From contig UQFQ01000006.1 of the NCBI GenBank assembly GCA_900540395.1, positions 29,237 through 93,236 on the forward strand: a stretch of DNA of 64,000 nt, in the 5' to 3' direction. Both the position numbers and the translations under genes were made by a program. This stretch comes from an uncultured Mollicutes bacterium. Lineage in GTDB: Bacteria > Bacillota_I > Bacilli_A > RFN20 > CAG-826. Within the stretch, counting starts at the first letter, position 1, and every line of letters begins with the position of its first letter. This document shows, piece after piece, positions 62,235 through 64,000 of this stretch. The notes below the pieces were generated by a model. The model was not told the DNA's origin and did no database searches. It saw only the letters and a program-made list of their open reading frames with translations.

Positions 62235-63125
62235 TTACCCTTTTTTCAGTTCTTTACTTAAATCATCAGATTTTAATAAAGTTGTGATTTCATTATCGTC
62301 TTTGTTTTCGGTGAAATTATATTCATCATTATTAACTTTTAATGTTCCTGAAGAAGAAATTAATTCATAACTACTTAATGAATTAATTTCATTTTTTAAA
62401 TAGTTAATTCTTTTTTCTTCTTCTTTTTCAATTGAAGACTTAATCACAAAATAGACAATTGAGAGAACTAAAATAATACTAATTGTTGAAATACCATAAT
62501 CACTAGAAATAAAGAATGTAAAGGCGCCTATTCTAGGAATTTTACCCCCATTATATTTGCCAACTATCCTATCAAGAGTTATTTCAATATCATCACTTAC
62601 ATTATTTGCATCGCCTCTTGTAATAAGATAGTCTTCATTTATTTCTACTACTCGATGAACAATTCTTTGATCTTCATCATTTCTATAACAGATAATGTCA
62701 TAAAGTTTGATCTCGTCAAGAGTATTAACTTTATCTAAGAAGATTAAATCGTTCACTTGAATTTGATTATCTAATTTGTTTTCAAATAGATATTCATTTT
62801 CTTTGTTCTTGTAAGACATTGATCCAGTTGCTATAACGACACTTTTGATAGGTAAAGATGAAATATTAATTGTTTTATCTACTACCCCTAAAAGAAAGAA
62901 AATCCCAAGTACAGCAATTAAAACATCTAATCCAATGTCTAAACTTTTTTTAAGCATTTTATGTTTCTTGCTTTTTTCTAAAGCAAGATGGTCTTCATAT
63001 ATTAATTCAGAATCTAAATGACCTTCTGATATATCTTTAACACTGGTTTGTCTTTCATAAACTAAGAAAGCAATTACTCCAAGTGCAAAAACTATTAAAA
63101 CTACTAAAACAATATAGAAGACCAT
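62235..63125 (-). CDS. SipW-type signal peptidase I
   Basis: 296 residues. The catalytic Ser lies in VVIATGSMSY (Ser102) and, as in SipW and the ER/archaeal type, a His (IVHRVV, His157) replaces the bacterial Lys; YLITRGDAN (167-174) is the third box. An N-terminal helix, a second helix at 65-83 and one near 210-230 anchor it. It should cut the signal peptides of the TasA-like and related proteins of this operon. The N-terminal 60 residues and the helix at the end exceed the usual SipW length. Confidence 0.9.
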   Translation of the reverse strand: MVFYIVLVVLIVFALGVIAFLVYERQTSVKDISEGHLDSELIYEDHLALEKSKKHKMLKKSLDIGLDVLIAVLGIFFLLGVVDKTINISSLPIKSVVIATGSMSYKNKENEYLFENKLDNQIQVNDLIFLDKVNTLDEIKLYDIICYRNDEDQRIVHRVVEINEDYLITRGDANNVSDDIEITLDRIVGKYNGGKIPRIGAFTFFISSDYGISTISIILVLSIVYFVIKSSIEKEEEKRINYLKNEINSLSSYELISSSGTLKVNNDEYNFTENKDDNEITTLLKSDDLSKELKKG

Positions 63126-63143
63126 CGGTTAATTAAATTTATA

Positions 63144-63794
63144 CTATATAGCTTTATCTGTAATTAAAACTCCGTAGCTCAAATTATCATCAGGCTTTTC
63201 AGAATCTGCACCATTAACGTAAGCCGCAAAGCCTTCCATGGTAGAAACTACATCATCTATATCTATCTCTTTACCTGTTGGATCATTATTAAAATACTCT
63301 GTTGGACTCATACCTCCAAAAGCAGTTCCAAATTTCCAATCAAGTGATAGTGTATATGAAAATGTACCATCACTATTATCAGTCCACGCATTTTTTTCAA
63401 TAGCACTAACTTCAGGAACTTTTAAATAATTACCTGGGTCTGGAACAGAAGGCGTAATCTTGACGTTTAAAGTTGGAATATTATCTCTAGCACTAGCTTC
63501 CATTTTTAAACCAAATTCAACATGTAAATCTTGTGGCCCGCTTTCTCCATCATCTTGAACTCTTCCGGTTTCAACAACTTCTGGTGAAGCAAAATTCAAA
63601 GTTGCATCTGTGCTTACTATAGTTAAGTTAGTAACCTTATTAGTTATATTTACAGTTGTAGTATTTGCTTCTCCTGTTCTTTCATTATCACCACCTGTAA
63701 TAATATAGGCTGCCAAGGCACTACTAGTAATTGCAGCAATGCCTAATACGATCGTACTAGCTAGTACGATTTTTTTGTTTTTGTCCCTTTTCAT
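63144..63794 (-). CDS. TasA/camelysin-like secreted protein
   Basis: 216 residues; GGAGGG lies just before the ATG. Signal sequence MKRDKNKKIVLASTIVLGIA, then AITSSALAAYIITGG, has the SipW-substrate form (AAY/F at the junction, as in TasA). The mature chain is an Asp/Thr/Val-rich beta protein (NTTTVNITNKVTNLTIVSTD) without Cys. TasA-type proteins form extracellular fibres. It is directly followed by the sipW gene (18-bp gap), as in the tapA-sipW-tasA arrangement though in a different order. First gene of the operon. Confidence 0.75.
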   Translation of the reverse strand: MKRDKNKKIVLASTIVLGIAAITSSALAAYIITGGDNERTGEANTTTVNITNKVTNLTIVSTDATLNFASPEVVETGRVQDDGESGPQDLHVEFGLKMEASARDNIPTLNVKITPSVPDPGNYLKVPEVSAIEKNAWTDNSDGTFSYTLSLDWKFGTAFGGMSPTEYFNNDPTGKEIDIDDVVSTMEGFAAYVNGADSEKPDDNLSYGVLITDKAI

Positions 63795-64000
63795 AAATCC
63801 CTCCGCTAGATATTATTCCTAGCATTATTTAAAGAATTTTTCTTTCTTTGAATTCATTTTCTACTAAAATTGCCGATTTTACAAGATAAATATAATCGAC
63901 AAAAATTCTCAAAAATTTGTAAAGAGCAAAAACCTTTTAAATCTCAGAACAAAAGTAATTAAAAACATTAATTTTTAATTACCCCATCTTGGCTAATGCC
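63795..64000 (-). promoter_or_regulatory. Upstream region of the surface operon
   Basis: Contains the operon's ribosome binding site GGAGGG, and just before it a small hairpin (GCTAG-9-CTAGC). An 11-bp AT-only inverted repeat (GTAATTAAAAA / TTTTTAATTAC) lies at 63955-63982 and may end the previous transcript. No clear consensus promoter is visible. Confidence 0.4.

Noticed and set aside
1..64000. Mycoplasma-type code (TGA as tryptophan)
   Set aside because: Conserved tryptophans are TGG and several genes, including mraZ and ppk1, end at TGA in the right place.

Overview
The window is AT-rich, uses TGA as a stop and TGG for tryptophan (standard code), and carries strong AGGAGG-type ribosome binding sites, a T-box leader, SipW-type signal peptidase and an mraZ-rsmH-ftsA-ftsZ cluster with no murein genes. 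This fits an uncultured gut-type member of the Bacilli close to the Mollicutes (RF39, Acholeplasmatales or Izemoplasmatales-like). That placement is an inference from gene content; nothing in the window names the organism.

Layout. 0-2.5 kb: glycerol dehydrogenase with a divergent PucR-type regulator. 2.5-7.5 kb: a minimal division cluster (mraZ, rsmH, a small membrane protein, ftsA, ftsZ) with MraZ boxes at its promoter. 7.5-11.7 kb: pheS-pheT-yceD behind a T-box. 11.7-15.8 kb: a lipoprotein/beta-helix surface gene split by a frameshift at an A8 tract. 16.4-19.4 kb: RNA methyltransferase, YgjP-type metalloprotein, a TudS-ECF transporter pair and a GNAT acetyltransferase. 19.5-21.5 kb: two paralogous 45-46-residue cationic peptides and two paralogous four-helix membrane proteins; each peptide gene has two cre/LacI-type operators at almost identical positions. 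21.5-35.8 kb: maltodextrin/starch use (GH13 enzymes, malQ-malE-malF-malG-malK operon behind a consensus promoter with an operator, a dead second MalQ). 35.8-49.7 kb: an accessory zone with two AAA_14/DUF4143 ATPases, a third ATPase reduced to a remnant, five sets of short tandem repeats, MATE, Nudix, SGNH, tRNA-Arg, ppk-ppx and a flavodoxin. 50-63.8 kb: ten minus-strand genes packed into one operon with most junctions overlapping.

How the genes work together. The 49,987-63,794 operon is the best candidate for an undescribed system: a TasA/camelysin-like secreted protein, SipW-type signal peptidase, a membrane-anchored McrB-type AAA+ protein, a DUF2357 (McrC-like) partner with a zinc ribbon but no visible nuclease motif, a collagen-like lipoprotein, three more exported proteins whose signal peptides share an A-x-[YF]-[IV]-I ending, and an ABC exporter. 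It looks like a cell-surface assembly machine. Two other candidates are the operator-controlled peptide/membrane-protein cassette at 19.5-21.5 kb, and the ATPase-linked repeat arrays whose periods (11, 23, 32 bp) correspond to one, two and three helical turns.
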